Assembly: GCA_900175165.2 (NCBI GenBank)
Contig: FWWN02000687.1
Location: 124,001-188,000, forward strand
Length of the DNA stretch: 64,000 nucleotides
Reading direction: 5' to 3'
DNA from: Rhizomucor pusillus
Lineage: Eukaryota > Mucoromycota > Mucoromycetes > Mucorales > Lichtheimiaceae
Position 1 is the first letter of the stretch, and every line of letters starts with the position of its first letter. Below are positions 13,174 through 24,617 of the stretch, in pieces. Under the pieces are notes generated by a model. It made no database searches, was not told the DNA's origin, and saw only the letters and a list, made by a program, of their open reading frames with translations. The translations under genes were made by a program, and so were the position numbers.

Positions 13174-14402
13174 AGGTTATGCAAAGAACTCGAGTGAAAA
13201 GGGAATAGGAAAAGATGGAGGCGTCGTTGGCGGCGAAATAGCCGACAGAAGAGCGAAAGAGTTAAAGAAAAGCAAGGTTTCTCTTCCTTTTCAGTCAATC
13301 CCCTTTTATGCAAAACTTAATACGGTGGATAGCGGACGGAGCTTATGGATGATAACGGCTTTGTTTTATCTTTTCACAATATCCTGATATACTTGTTGAC
13401 GACAACGATACGGTATTATTTTTGCTTATCTCTCTTTCTTTTTTTTCGCTACGTAGCACAATGTATAGCTTGGAAGAACCAAGCATCGCCGCTTCTGCAC
13501 GTTAACTTATGCATATCTTTGTAATCGGATGCATATCCCTGCAGGCTCTGGTCTGATGCCACGTCGATTATTGGCTAGAAAAGACTCGCTTGTTCGACGA
13601 GCATAGACTTGTGTGTGTTGTATGAAAGTTCCAAGTTCGCAGTTGTTGATCCCGTTGCTCCTCACTACTTACGATCAAGCTCCTGTTATGGCCACCCAGC
13701 ACGGTAGGTAAGATGAAGCTTCCATATTTGTAGCTTTCAACTTTGGATATGTCAGTCTGGAATCCACTATGTGTTGAATATACGGATAAAGATGACGCTC
13801 CCATTGATTCATAGTCTATTAGCAAGACACTGCCCATCCAACAATCAGCATGGATGGATACTGTGCAGAAGAATATGATGTGCGAGTACTATGGGTAGCA
13901 TACTGTAGTTCAAGTCGTTTATTTCCTACGGATAACGACTGGAGTGATCATACACAGCCGAGCGATAACTTTGGCACTGAGATGGATTCCTTCTGTATGG
14001 TAAATGATATATGTAGATTAAGACAAAACATCAAGTTTAACGACATTTGTAATTTAATTTTTTGGGGGTTTTTTATTTCTTTTTGCGCAGTTTCACAAGA
14101 ATGATATATGTATATTGGAGAAGACATTTTGTACAGGAACGGGCATAAAACTGAGAACATAAAAGAAAGTATCGGAGGGAACAGAGAAAGAGAAAAGTTA
14201 AGCACAGAGAGAGAGAGAGAAAGACACCGATACAAGGCGCAGAGAGAAACAGAAAGAATAGAGACGGACAAGCTTGTGCAATGAGAATGCAAGTGCGTGA
14301 TTGCTTTGTGTGACAGTGAGGATATCGGGTTTTCATGCAAGTGAAAGGGTTCGTAAGTTGTCATTTGACACGAACATTCGCAAGAGAACGTTTGACGCCC
14401 GT
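13174..14402. other. Intergenic region with purine-rich simple sequence; no confident gene
   Basis: The region lies upstream of the permease and downstream of the small zinc-finger gene. An 89-codon minus-strand frame at 13568-13837 looks protein-like in places but matches no family I recognise. The part from 14100 to 14280 is dominated by GA-rich simple sequence. Confidence 0.45.
14160..14275. repeat. GA-rich low-complexity tract
   Basis: This is a purine-rich strand with repeated GAGA and AGAAAG units, including about seven GA dinucleotides in a row near 14210. It lies in the presumed 3' region of the small zinc-finger gene. Confidence 0.85.
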
Positions 14403-14840
14403 TCACTTTAGCGATGTGGCATTGGTACTCCCGTACGACATGGAGCGTCGTCGAGCGCCTTCAAAGGCATTATGCAGGGATAGTCCCGTAGGCATGAAAA
14501 AGCTTGGCATCGATGAGGCGGCCCCACCGCGATCAAACGTTTCATCGACAGCAGTCAACGCAGTACCGTTTCCAGAGGACGCGCTGCCTGGCGACGAAGG
14601 TGAAGTGGGCGCAGTAGGCGAAAGCGGTGAGAATAACGCATTGGGGATAAAAGATAAGGTGGAAGAAGTGTTGATAGAGGGTGGTGGTGATTGGCGCTGC
14701 TGTTGCTGTAGCTGCTGCTGCTGCTGGAACACGCTATTCTCAGACATCCGACGCTGATGGAACGGCGCACACGCAGAAGTATGCGAAGCAAACGAGTCTG
14801 TTTTTTCAAAAGTTCGTCCACACTTGCAACGGAAAGGCAT
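14403..14840 (-). CDS. Small protein with one N-terminal C2HC zinc finger
   Basis: A single exon of 145 residues begins with the finger: MPFRCKCGRTFEKTDSFASH, then TSAC. The spacing is C-x-C-x12-H-x3-C. After the finger comes QRRMSENSVF, a polyglutamine stretch, a Ser/Pro/Thr-rich region and a C-terminal RRRSMSYGS motif that looks like a basophilic kinase or 14-3-3 site. No other domain is present. The ATG at 14840 was chosen because it directly precedes the finger and lies about 65 nt downstream of a TATA-like box. I do not recognise a named orthologue. A nucleic-acid or protein-binding role would be inference from the finger alone. Confidence 0.65.
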   Translation of the reverse strand: MPFRCKCGRTFEKTDSFASHTSACAPFHQRRMSENSVFQQQQQLQQQQRQSPPPSINTSSTLSFIPNALFSPLSPTAPTSPSSPGSASSGNGTALTAVDETFDRGGAASSMPSFFMPTGLSLHNAFEGARRRSMSYGSTNATSLK

Positions 14841-14902
14841 GCTGGGAAGAAAAGAAAAAGAGCAGATGGGAAAAGATGGGAGCAAAATCAAGGAGGAGCG
14901 GG

Positions 14903-14910
14903 CTTAAATA
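14903..14910 (-). promoter_or_regulatory. TATA-like element upstream of the small zinc-finger gene
   Basis: The minus strand reads TATTTAAG about 65 nt before the ATG, followed by a pyrimidine-rich leader. Position and sequence fit a fungal TATA box. Confidence 0.5.
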
Positions 14911-14976
14911 GGCGCCCACCACTCGCCTGGGATCACATGTGCTGCAGCAATCGAGACAATTACCAAAAGAGGTGAT

Positions 14977-16573
14977 TTATCCTTCTGGCAGAAACTCCCT
15001 TTTCATGTTTAATTGGAACCGAGAGCTAATAGCTACGAAACGGACAAGACACAGTGCTACGTTGTTGTCTATTATGTGCACCCCAGCGATAGCTTTCTGT
15101 ATTCCCAATTTCAGCACTCTGCAGTTGTTCGGGTGGCAGCGACACTGCTCCCACAGATTCAGCTCAAACGTGTCCAGTTGCCGTACTTGGCGGTCATCAA
15201 TGGTCATTGCGCACGCCTCATCGAGGTATATGTCTGGTCCCATGTCTCTATTTGCGTTGGTTTCCTTGGCAATGTCCCGTAGTTTAGCTGTTTCTGTCTC
15301 GGCAAACTCCGCCGTGAACTTCAATGTGCAGCCAGCATTGTGCACCTGGAGCGCAAAATTTGAAACTTGAACCAATAGCGCGTGGGGTGCTTCATCTCGC
15401 TTATACCAAAGCTGCGCCGCGCTCCATCCGTGGCAAGTCATAATCTCTTTGGATTGAACCGATTCCTTGGGTGGCAACAAGTTGATAGGTCTGACATCCT
15501 GCAAGAGCAGTAGCACTTCCGGATGTCCACGGTCTCCAAATCCATCGAGTGTTCGACGTGAAGTCATGAGTTTGTCACGCAATTGTTTGAGAGCATAGTA
15601 CTGCGCATCTTTGAGAAGATTTTTGCGATGGACCTCATCGCGGATATGGATCGTGTAACCACGCAAATGACTAATGATATCAGCAAACGTATTTGGATCA
15701 CGGTCAATGTAAATAGGTGACGGATGGCCGTGCGGAGAGAAGACGTTGTGCATGACAGGTCCCGTAAAAAAGTTGCGTGAACCCCCATCTATTCCATCCA
15801 TGCGGTGAGACTTGGTTTTCTTCTACAATACTTACATTCTTGCTATCATGCTTACATCTTTTGAGTAAAGACCATGGTAATCGGAAAACTCTTCCTCCCA
15901 CGTTCAAATACAAGTACTCCTCTAGTATCTTCCGCAGCCTCTTCAATCCATAATACTGTGCATCGTTTAGAAGAGCTTGATTCTCGATATCGTCTCGAGG
16001 TTGAACGTAGTATCCACGCAAATGATGTACAACTAGCGCAAAGGTATCTGGATCTCGGTCAATGTGCATAAGACGAGTCGACTTGCGTTTGCGAAAAAAT
16101 GTTGTAAAGAAATTATCGGGTCCATCACTCTTTAACGATTCCCAGCTGACGCGAAACGTGCGTCCCCCAACAACGAGTATGTACATTGTCTGGTTGGAGG
16201 GCTCCTCTTCTTTTTTTGTTGTATCCTCAGTGGCAGAATCCTCGTCTCGGTTGCGCTTCTGTCCAATTTTGGACGTCTCGGCTTCTGGTGTCTTTGAGAG
16301 CGTATTGCCGGGCACTAACGAGCTTTCTCCAGACGTAGAAACAGACTGCTGGCCCTGATGCTGCTGCTCATTCATGAGTTGAAGAAAGTCATCAGGGAAG
16401 GGTGTCGTGCTGAACATTGCATTATCATTGACGAACTCGCGTGGAACGATGGAAGTGTCGAACTGGAGAGGATAGTCAAAAGCAAAGACATTTGCTGGAT
16501 CGAGTTGATCACCCTGATTAGAGAGGCCTCCTTGCCTTGTCTGCTGTATCCAGTCGCCATTTTGTTCGTCCAT
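14977..16573 (-). CDS. Protein with two tandem KCTD-type BTB/POZ (T1) domains
   Basis: Two exons (15856-16573 and 14977-15788) join to 509 residues from the ATG at 16573. The first 130 residues are polar and disordered. The first BTB/T1 domain spans about residues 132-230 (VGGRTFRVSWESL, HIDRDPDTFALVVHHLRGYY, LLNDAQYYGLKRL). The second follows almost directly (LNVGGRVFRLPWSLL, YIDRDPNTFADIISHLRGYT, LLKDAQYYALKQL). About 170 C-terminal residues have no domain I recognise. KCTD-type BTB domains oligomerise and often bring substrates to Cullin-3 ligases or scaffold other complexes; here the function is unknown. Another open frame at 16600-16794, Ser/Thr/Gln-rich, could be an upstream exon, but no good splice joins it. 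Confidence 0.8.
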
Positions 16574-17417
16574 GTCGGGAAGGATACTGTGCAAGGGAGT
16601 ACGGTGTAAAAATCGGTCCAACGGAGATATGCGTTTTGGCGCTGTTGCATTAAAACTGAGAAACTTCTTTCTCCTGAAGACTTGGTATCAGAGTTAGCTC
16701 TTGAACTCATCCGAGTAGGTTGAGCTGATGACATTACAGTATTCGTGTCCCATGAAGTGCTTTGCATATTTTTTATGGTTCCTGAATTCATCAAAGTCAG
16801 AGGCGCACAAAAAGCAACTGGCTCGCTATTAGCGATCAGACAAAAGAAGGGAATACAAGATATCCTTCAAGAAAATCGTTTCTCGCTTGTATATCACTTT
16901 TGTCCTTTAATCAATACATCGACAACTACGACTTGTAGCCGATGAAGGGGATTGCCTGCTCCGGCTAATGGTCTGTCTTGTTTCTGCCGCATATTTGCTT
17001 AAAGCGGTTTCCTTCTTTATTGCAAAGAGCCCTCAATCCTTTAAGCGATCTTGCGTTGTCGATATACTTTCAGTACCGGCTACCATGTACATAAGGGCGT
17101 ATCTTCTGTGGCGGTATTCCTGTCAAAAACAGGAAAAAAATGCATCGTCATATGCTCTCACTTTGGGAGTCTTGTGTGCGAGTTGATACAAATTTAGTGG
17201 CGTTGTGCATACAATATCTTCGGGAACAATGAATATTCATCATGAACTCGTTTTCTTTTTCATGCAACCATTGAAAGGCGACTCTCAACATACGTATTCC
17301 GTGGGGCTTTCACTGTCGGCGGACCCCCGATAATTTCAAGGTCTTGGTTTCCGGACTCTGCTTGAAAATAGCGAGGCTTGAAAGTAAACTGGAGCGACAT
17401 GTCTCTTGCACCCTATA
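16574..17417. other. Intergenic region upstream of the BTB gene
   Basis: Apart from the possible upstream exon of the BTB gene (16600-16794, minus), I see only short unsupported frames. Confidence 0.45.
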
Positions 17418-17982
17418 ATGCAAGCTACAGGACAGACAGAAGTTATTTCTATCAAGAGAGAACCTGATGTGATCCCTCTGACGGCAAAAGAGTTTAAACG
17501 CCTAAGAAGATCAGAGATCCATTGAAACCTAAAAAATCACTGACTGCATACAACCGGTTTATGAAGGATATCATTCCACAGTTGCAAAGCGAGGAGAAGG
17601 CCGGCAACAAGAACGTAGGATCCCTTGCCGAGTTTGCGGAAAGGTGGAGAGATCTCCCGGAAGACCAAAAGGTAGCCCGTTGGACTGATATCAAGAACAC
17701 ATCTAGGTCCATCACACACAAATACTTCTGGAACCACCTGCTAGTCCTTTCTCTGGCCTGCCTGACTCTTATCCTCGCCGCTCCCATCGGGCTACCGGTC
17801 GGCAACACGCGGCGTTGACCACACACACTTTACAGCAGGCTCCTGTACAACAACAAAGTCCCCTGCCAAATTTCAGTCATCGATCCTCTTGTTCTCTCTG
17901 TGGCGAAACTGGTTCCCCAAGGCACGCTTGCTCTGGGCTATGGTGCACAGTTTTTGAGGATGTTGAAGCACGGACCCAATAA
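17418..17982 (+). pseudogene. HMG-box protein relic broken by frameshifts
   Basis: A frame opens at ATG 17418 (MQATGQTEVISIKREPDVIP) and ends at a TGA near 17524. A second frame (from about 17494 to 17818) carries an HMG-box-like core: KPKKSLTAYNRFMKDIIPQ, then SLAEFAERWRDLPEDQK and ARWTD. A third frame then continues with a Pro/Ser/Gln-rich segment and a Cys/His cluster (CSLCGETGSPRHAC), ending near 17982. No consensus intron joins the three frames; the only GT-AG option at the second break is about 35 nt and would cut the box. This fits a decayed HMG-box gene, or sequence errors in a real one. No function should be assumed. Confidence 0.55.
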
Positions 17983-19455
17983 AGGGAAATACGCAACTTC
18001 CAGGAGTTTCAACAGATAACCCTCTTTATAAAATAATCCGTTTTCCGTTACCCTTCTTCCTTTCAGTTCTTCTATAATTATCTTTTCAAGTATGATTAGT
18101 TGCGTATCTGTTTATTTTTCAGTATTAAATAATAACAATAATATTTCAATATATCAGAATTCCTTTTTAACAATAATAAGTCACGTATTTTACGAGACAG
18201 GGCAGTAACCACGTTTACATTTAAATAAATCGATCTTGCTACTTGCTATTGATGCACATTCTTTTGAAGTTTCAGTCAAGATGCTATTGCAATATATATT
18301 GAGAGGAATCTGCTATATGGTGCCTGACTTTTGAGTGGTTGATATGTAGTTTAATGTATTTCACGGCGTCGACAATAATATTTATTCATTTGTATCGACA
18401 TTCCATCACTGATGGCAACAGGGAGGATGTACAGAATGAGAATGGAATATCGAAGTTTGGCATACAGAAGAAGTTGAAAGGAACTAAAGAGTGACGATAT
18501 CTTGCCGTTCCTTGCTGAAAATACCCGCCGAAAACAATGCTAATATTTGATATTGAATGATGTCGTTCCGATAAGACCAAGAACGCTGTTAAGAAAACCT
18601 CAAAAATGCATTAAACATATGCCGAAAGCATGTTCTAATTTTGTCAATTGCTGTTTGAATATGTAGGTGTATCCAAAAGGATCTCTCGAGTTTTCCCATC
18701 GTGCCACCTCGTTGTCGGGCTAGCTGCTATCATCGTATGATAAATATCTTGTGTTTGTCCCGCAATTACAAACTATATTCCGTTCTGGTAAATTCATCAC
18801 ATCAAGTCAGCGACTATACTACTTCGTCAATAAGTGCCATGGCATAGAAAGTGAATTGTGCGCCAATGATTTGAAACAGCAGAACTGGCTACTATAGCGT
18901 ACATTTATATGCAACCTTTACTGAAACTACCAAACCTTTACTGAACTACCAGGTGCACAAGTTCAACGGCTTTGTCATGTTGTGAAGCTTCCTCAGTTAA
19001 CGCAGTTCCGTAGACATGACGACGTATACTGCGGTTCAAATACAGGCGGGTTCTTCGGTCCAAACGCACATAATAAGAATCAACTGCGTTTTGAAGAACG
19101 TAGCTACAACGTGGCCCGATTGCTATCTTGTTATATTTCGCTGATAATTCCCAAAGTTCGTGATTTCGTGAGGAGAAAAATTGTTATGAACAAACTTCAA
19201 AGGTCGCATTGTGTGGAAAGAATATAATATGTACTAAAAAATGGCTAAATAGTAGTATGTACAAACTACTGTCGATCAACGAACAGTTTGAAGAAGCGAT
19301 AGTATATCTAATTTTACATGCTGGTCATAAGGCGGCACGTATGAGCATCCGAAGAAGCTGGGGCTGGGTGTACCCAACTATTGATGTTCACGTACAAACT
19401 GTATTAAAGTAACTTGTTAGCCAGGAATTTTGTCATCAGTTATTTTTCACTACGC
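17983..19455. other. AT-rich gene-free stretch
   Basis: No frame here has recognisable coding character. A short tandem duplication (unit about 19 nt, AACCTTTACTGAAACTACC-like) lies at about 18913-18950. No transposon ends or RNA gene were seen. Confidence 0.55.
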
Positions 19456-20988
19456 TCACGTGTAAACCATTATACCGCAACCCCAGAGGACCAGAATGAC
19501 GTCTACGATGTATAGCCATCGGTTTTTAGTGATTTTGAAGTGGAAGAGACCTGCGTATGGAAAGTTAGAATCTGGTTTATATTTGAACGATTTTGTAGAT
19601 GTGCTTTTTTTACCCGGGAATATAAAGCACAGTGGAATGCATGCTAAGAAGAAACATAAGAGTTAGCGAATATGTACTGTAAATTTGGCAACAAACATAG
19701 CAACTTTAGAAACGCTGATACGTTACCAACAATGCCGACGAGGGAGACGAACTTATCCAAATTGTCACCGCCGACACCAAAGGAGACGGCAGCACAAATG
19801 ATAGGAATCACAGAGCGAACCAAGTTCTTGAGCCATTTCCATTTGAGTGAGACCTTGCCACTGCGCTTAGTGCCGAAAATTCCGCGTTCAATGATGGTCA
19901 AAGGAGGCCATAACATGAAAGGAGATGTAAGGATCATAGCAATGGCGTACAAAAGCTGAGCAGTGACTGAAAGCGGTTGAGCTGGCATATTGGAGACGAC
20001 GCTAGCTTGGATGTTTTCACCATAGGCGATATAACCAATAGTTCCAATGAGAACAAAAATGACAGTGATAATGATCATACCGAGGGTGAGAACCATAGGG
20101 AATTTGCGTGGTTCTTTCATGCCTTCAATAATTGGCACAACTGCAAAAAAATGTTATGAGTATAAGCTTCAGGTGTTCAGCTTGCGTGATAATTACCCAT
20201 GCCGATGCCTTCAAAAGAGAACACAGCTGTACCGATCATGAGACCAAAGCTATTTTGGTTGACGGTAATGATATTCGGACCGACGCCGTGCTGGTGAATT
20301 TGATTAGAAGTGTAGTAAAGGACACATATCAAACCGAACAAGATGAAAACGTCGGCGACTATAGCGGCCCAACCTAAGCGAGCAATCTTGCGAACCCAGG
20401 TGATAGGAATTACAATACAGATGGCAATCCAGATCCAATATTTCGCTTCAAATGGAGGGTTGCATTGAGAAAGAGCTTCGGAAACCAGATAGATGTTGTC
20501 AGAGATGAAAATCAGATAAGATGCGACGAAGCCCATTTGAGAGATGCACAAGAAAAAAAGGACGAGGTATCGTAACCAGGGGCCGTACAAATTCTTGGCA
20601 ACGTCTCCGTAGGAGCCACCAACATTTCGTTGCACAATGACAAGAAGCTGGAACGCAACCGTACAAACACTAGCCAAGATAACCATGAGAGCTATTGACA
20701 GTGCTAGACCACCATTCTTAAAACTTGAAATGTTGTGAGCAGGAAAGAAAACCACAAACATGGAGACGAAGTAACTTACGAAGCAGGCAAGAAAATGACA
20801 CCGGTACCAACGAATGCCTTAAGTAACATGAAAAGGGCCTTTCCGGGGCCTGCAGTGCCCTCCGGGACGTGTTCTATTTGGACTTCGTGCAACGACTTTT
20901 CAAAGTCTTCGGACACTCTGTCTTCATGGTGACTTTTCTCGATCTGGTATTTGTTTGTCTCTTCGTATGCACTATTACTACTTGACAT
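19456..20988 (-). CDS. AVT3: Vacuolar amino acid transporter, AVT3/AVT4 (AAAP) type
   Basis: The ATG is at 20988 (MSSSNSAYEETNKY), giving a hydrophilic N-terminus of about 50 residues before the first membrane segment. Exon 1 ends at 20780; later exons include a 30-nt piece (19614-19643) and the last exon 19456-19550. Family motifs are GKALFMLLKAFVGTGVIFLP, GGSYGDVAKNLYGPWLRYLV, IGTAVFSFEGIGMVVPIIEG, and the C-terminal ACIPLCFIFPG-LFHFK. Ten to eleven hydrophobic segments are expected. AVT3/4 proteins export neutral amino acids from the vacuole to the cytosol. The gene shares a 491-bp divergent region with MLH3. Confidence 0.93.
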
Positions 20989-21479
20989 TCTGAGCAGAGA
21001 ACTGAAGTACAAAAAGAGAAGGAACAGGAAGAAGAAAAAGAAGACTGAAACAGTCTCGACTCGCAAACTACGTGGGGTATTTATAAGCTGAGCTTCTTGC
21101 TGCGTAGAAACCGGCTCTGCCTCAGAAGAAAAAAAAACTTTTTTGATCCACCGCAAGTGTGAGAAAAGAAAAGCGGGGTAATCTGGTTGCCACCAATTAG
21201 AACATGTCGGGTGGTCGGTTGAAACGATCGGGTAGTCGGTTCTAGTTGCCATGACGCTCTAGTGTAACCTTGCTATCTTGAATCGCTGAACTCAATCGTC
21301 CAGCCTGGGAATTGACAATGTAACCCGACGTCATGAGGGGCCGGTAAAGCAATATAGCTTGTGATACATGCCAAATAAACATTCGTGCACATCGTCCGTA
21401 GATACAGCTTCCATGACAGCTGCAATGGCTTCAGCAAGAGTCATGGCTTGAAACTCAGCTGAAACTTTTGCTTCAACAA
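20989..21479. promoter_or_regulatory. Divergent promoter region of AVT3 and MLH3
   Basis: The minus strand carries CTTATAAATA at 21079-21088, about 92 nt before the AVT3 ATG, a likely TATA box. A near-identical 13-bp direct repeat (CGGGTGGTCGGTT and CGGGTAGTCGGTT) lies at 21208-21220 and 21229-21241, spaced 21 bp. Confidence 0.5.
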
Positions 21480-24384
21480 ATGTCGAGCACGATTGCCCCA
21501 CTTGAGCCTCATGTCATAAGCCATCTGAGATCGTAAGACGCAGGGCATTAGCAGACTTGCGTGCAAGTGCTTAGCATACCGTCGCTCTCTAGATCGCTTG
21601 TCATCTCATCCATTGAGCAGTGTGTACGCGAGCTTATTTACAACTGTACGGTTCAACCCCCTGCGTAACTTTGATAAAACCTCGGACATCTAATAAACTG
21701 ATAGCGCTGGATGCCGACGCGACTAGTATCCATATCATTATCGATATCAGCAAGTTCTACGTGCGCATCGTTGATAACAGTAAAGGCCTTTCGGAGACCG
21801 AGCTGAAGCAGGTGGCTGTTCGGCATGGTTACGTGTCTTGGTGCGCGCGTTTGGAGATAGCCTTTGCTTCTGACGCATCACGAAAAATTTAGCCACGTCG
21901 AAATGCCATTCCGTTCGGGAACTGGAGACACTCCAAACACTTGGATATCGAGGCGAAGGTATTTTCTTTAGATACCATATTATGTCATATAGTTGGAGTC
22001 TGATTATCACGTAGCCTTGGCGAGCCTTGCTGATATATCCATCCTTGAAATTGTATCACGGAAAAAGGATACATCTGGTGCAATGGGCATTTGGAAGGTA
22101 AATGTCCTGCATTGTATGGTTAGCGAATTGACGGATAACCGGTTTATAGAATAGGGAACTCTTACAACTTTCGTCCGCGCACTGCCAACCAGGAACAATG
22201 GTTACTGTGCGGGATCTCTTTTACAAAGTAAAGAAAAATTCTCTACAGAAACCGGAGAAATTGACTAATTTCTACCAGTTTCCTGTTCGACGGAAAAGTA
22301 TTCATCAGGAGAAGTGCATTGATATGGTCAGGAAAACAGTGCTTTCGATCGCTCTTGCCTTTTCCCATGTTAGTTTTAGCCTTCTGGACGGAGCTCTTGG
22401 CAACAAATTACTTGTGACAAAACGGGTAATCGCCATACATTCGAATCATGACCTGTTTGCTTTCTCCGCATTCCTTATACGGCTTTGGTAGACTTCCTCC
22501 ACAATGGACGTTCTGGGTCAGCTTTTCGGCTATTCATTTCGTGAGGTACCTCGGACCACTGAAATTTTCCGGAACAAAATTGACCGTGACCCGTTAAATT
22601 TTAGTTTATCCGACCTTTCGAATACAACGATGATGTTTACGGCATACGGCTTCTGGGCTATTTCGGTATTCGTGCTCATCCTACAAAGGTAAATCAATTC
22701 TCCACGCATCTGATTGCAGAAATTAAAGTGTCCCTTCTGCGTTCAGAACTACCAATATATATGTAAGCTGAGCCATATATAGAAATTGATGGAAAGATTC
22801 TAAACAATTGAACGATGCAGACCTGAATCGGCGCCATATTCCATCCAATCGACTGTACAAAATTGCCGCTGAATTGTTTGCTAGCAGTAAAGTTCTCGTA
22901 AGGAAAGAAAAGAAACTCCAGCCATTGCGATGGCATTGATACGTGTTTAGAACAAGAGCTCTGATGATACAGATATATCACCAAAAGGTATGGCAATGCT
23001 CTGCTAATCCGCGAAATTATGCTGACGCAAATGGCCAGTTCATGGGCTGCTCGATAGACATCCAATATTCTTCATATACATTGATCACCCTTCATTAAGC
23101 TCCTATAATGTGGATCAATTTCTCATTTTGCTTCAGGAACATCAGGTAGATCTTATCATATTATTTCCATAGTCATGATCGTATATTAATGAGATATGTC
23201 TGGATAAGTTATTTTCATATCTGGAGGACCTTGTGCGCTACTTGGTGGCAAACTTTTTGCGAACTTATAATCAAATTTCAAGCGCACAGTATGCGTCTTT
23301 CATACATAATGACGAACCTCCTAAGAAGCGACCGCGAACGATGAGTGCAAGTCCCAGCGATACTACAGAAAAGTATTTGGATTCTGCATATAATTTGGAT
23401 AGTATCTCTAGCATTGCAACCGACCAAAATCCGCCTGCTGATTCATTGCACTGTACGGAGCAACAGGCTCATGAATACATACCCGAAAGCCAAGATACGA
23501 ACCGTATCGACAGAACACGACTACGTAGGAGCAGACCCACTACCGCCTCGTCTTGGAAAGAAAAAATCGATCTTGCTTCTCAAGGCAGCGATGGCACAGA
23601 AATGACCCAACGTCTGAACAAGTCGGATTTGATCAACTGCCAAGTACTTTGCCAAGTGGATCGCAAGTTTATCCTTATCAAACTACTGCAGTCTGGGCTT
23701 TTACTTTTGGTTGATCAGCATGCGGCTGATGAGCGAATCAAACTGGAGCGTATGCAAGGCTCTCTTTCTGAAACTGTGGAGTCTATGCAACTTGATCCTT
23801 CTATACACATTGACCTATCAGAGCAGGAACAAAGAGCAGCTGAGCGATATGTATTGTATTTGAAGCGTTGGGGCGTCCATTTCGGCACGCCACGCAGAGT
23901 CCAGCACGGCAGTAGCAAGAGCTCAGGTCCAAGTATATTGCTGCAATCCACACATTTCCGGACAGGAGAAAAGTCGCCGTTTTTCGAGAAAGAAGGTGTA
24001 TGGGTTACACGATTGCCGCGGTTAATTGCAGATAGATGCGTGGTGGATAACGAACTTTTACGAGATTTTATTCGAGAGTATATCCACTGGCTTGAAGAGG
24101 CAGGGCCATCTGCATCTCCAGATATTTGTCCTAACGGAATAATGCAAATTTTGAAGTCAAAAGCATGCAGAGGTGCAGTAGCAGCTTGCATATTTTTATG
24201 TGCATGCTTGAAACTCACAGAAAAGGTGTCCTTAGGCGCGATAATGTTCAATGACGAGCTACGACCTGATCAATGCGAGTGGTTAATTCGGTCGTTAGCA
24301 CAGTGCGATTTCCCATTCCAATGCGCACATGGACGGTATGTGAATTTGGGCATGCAAAGAAGAAAGATATTGATTTGCAAGTAG
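21480..24384 (+). CDS. MLH3: DNA mismatch repair protein MLH3 (MutL homologue with endonuclease motif)
   Basis: Fifteen exons join to 696 residues: 21480-21532, 21593-21645, 21705-21827, 21893-21958, 22015-22097, 22150-22227, 22279-22425, 22492-22545, 22605-22688, 22747-22762, 22821-22897, 22951-22987, 23039-23145, 23209-24172, 24236-24384. The GHKL ATPase part shows ELIYNSLDADATSIHI, IVDNSKG, TSKC and LGYRGEALASLADIS. The MutL dimer region follows at the C-terminus with the metal-binding endonuclease motif DQHAADERIKLE, then ACRGAIMFNDEL and FPFQCAHGR. MLH3 pairs with MLH1 and nicks DNA in meiotic crossover resolution and some mismatch repair. All nuclease motifs appear intact. The protein is short for the family because the linker is compact. 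Confidence 0.95.
22747..22762 (+). other. MLH3: 16-nt microexon of MLH3
   Basis: The exon AACTACCAATATATAT encodes NYQYI plus one base of the next codon. It joins HPTK to YLNRRHIPSNRLYK, rebuilding the family's conserved QYIYLN-type strand. It is flanked by good AG and GTAAGC sites, and its length keeps the frame. Confidence 0.8.
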
Positions 24385-24617
24385 GCCTTCCATGGTTCCA
24401 ATTATTAAGATCGATCATCAGTCATCACAAAGAGAGAGACTACGCTGGACCGGTTCTTTGAGGGAAAAGCTGTTTCAAAGTGATATCAATTAAAGTGAAT
24501 AGAAAAAGTTGAGCTATAAGTACACGCGTTGAAGCATTTAAGGGAGAAAGACAGAATTGTAAAGGAGAATATGAACTATACAGCAATTGCAGTTGAGATG
24601 CAGAAAGTAAAGGTAAT

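Noticed and set aside
13948..14406. 153-codon minus-strand frame
   Set aside because: It is mostly Ser/Leu/Cys-rich translation of the GA-rich simple sequence, with no domain.
18913..18950. Tandem 19-nt duplication as a mobile-element trace
   Set aside because: Only two copies, with no terminal inverted repeats or coding relic nearby.
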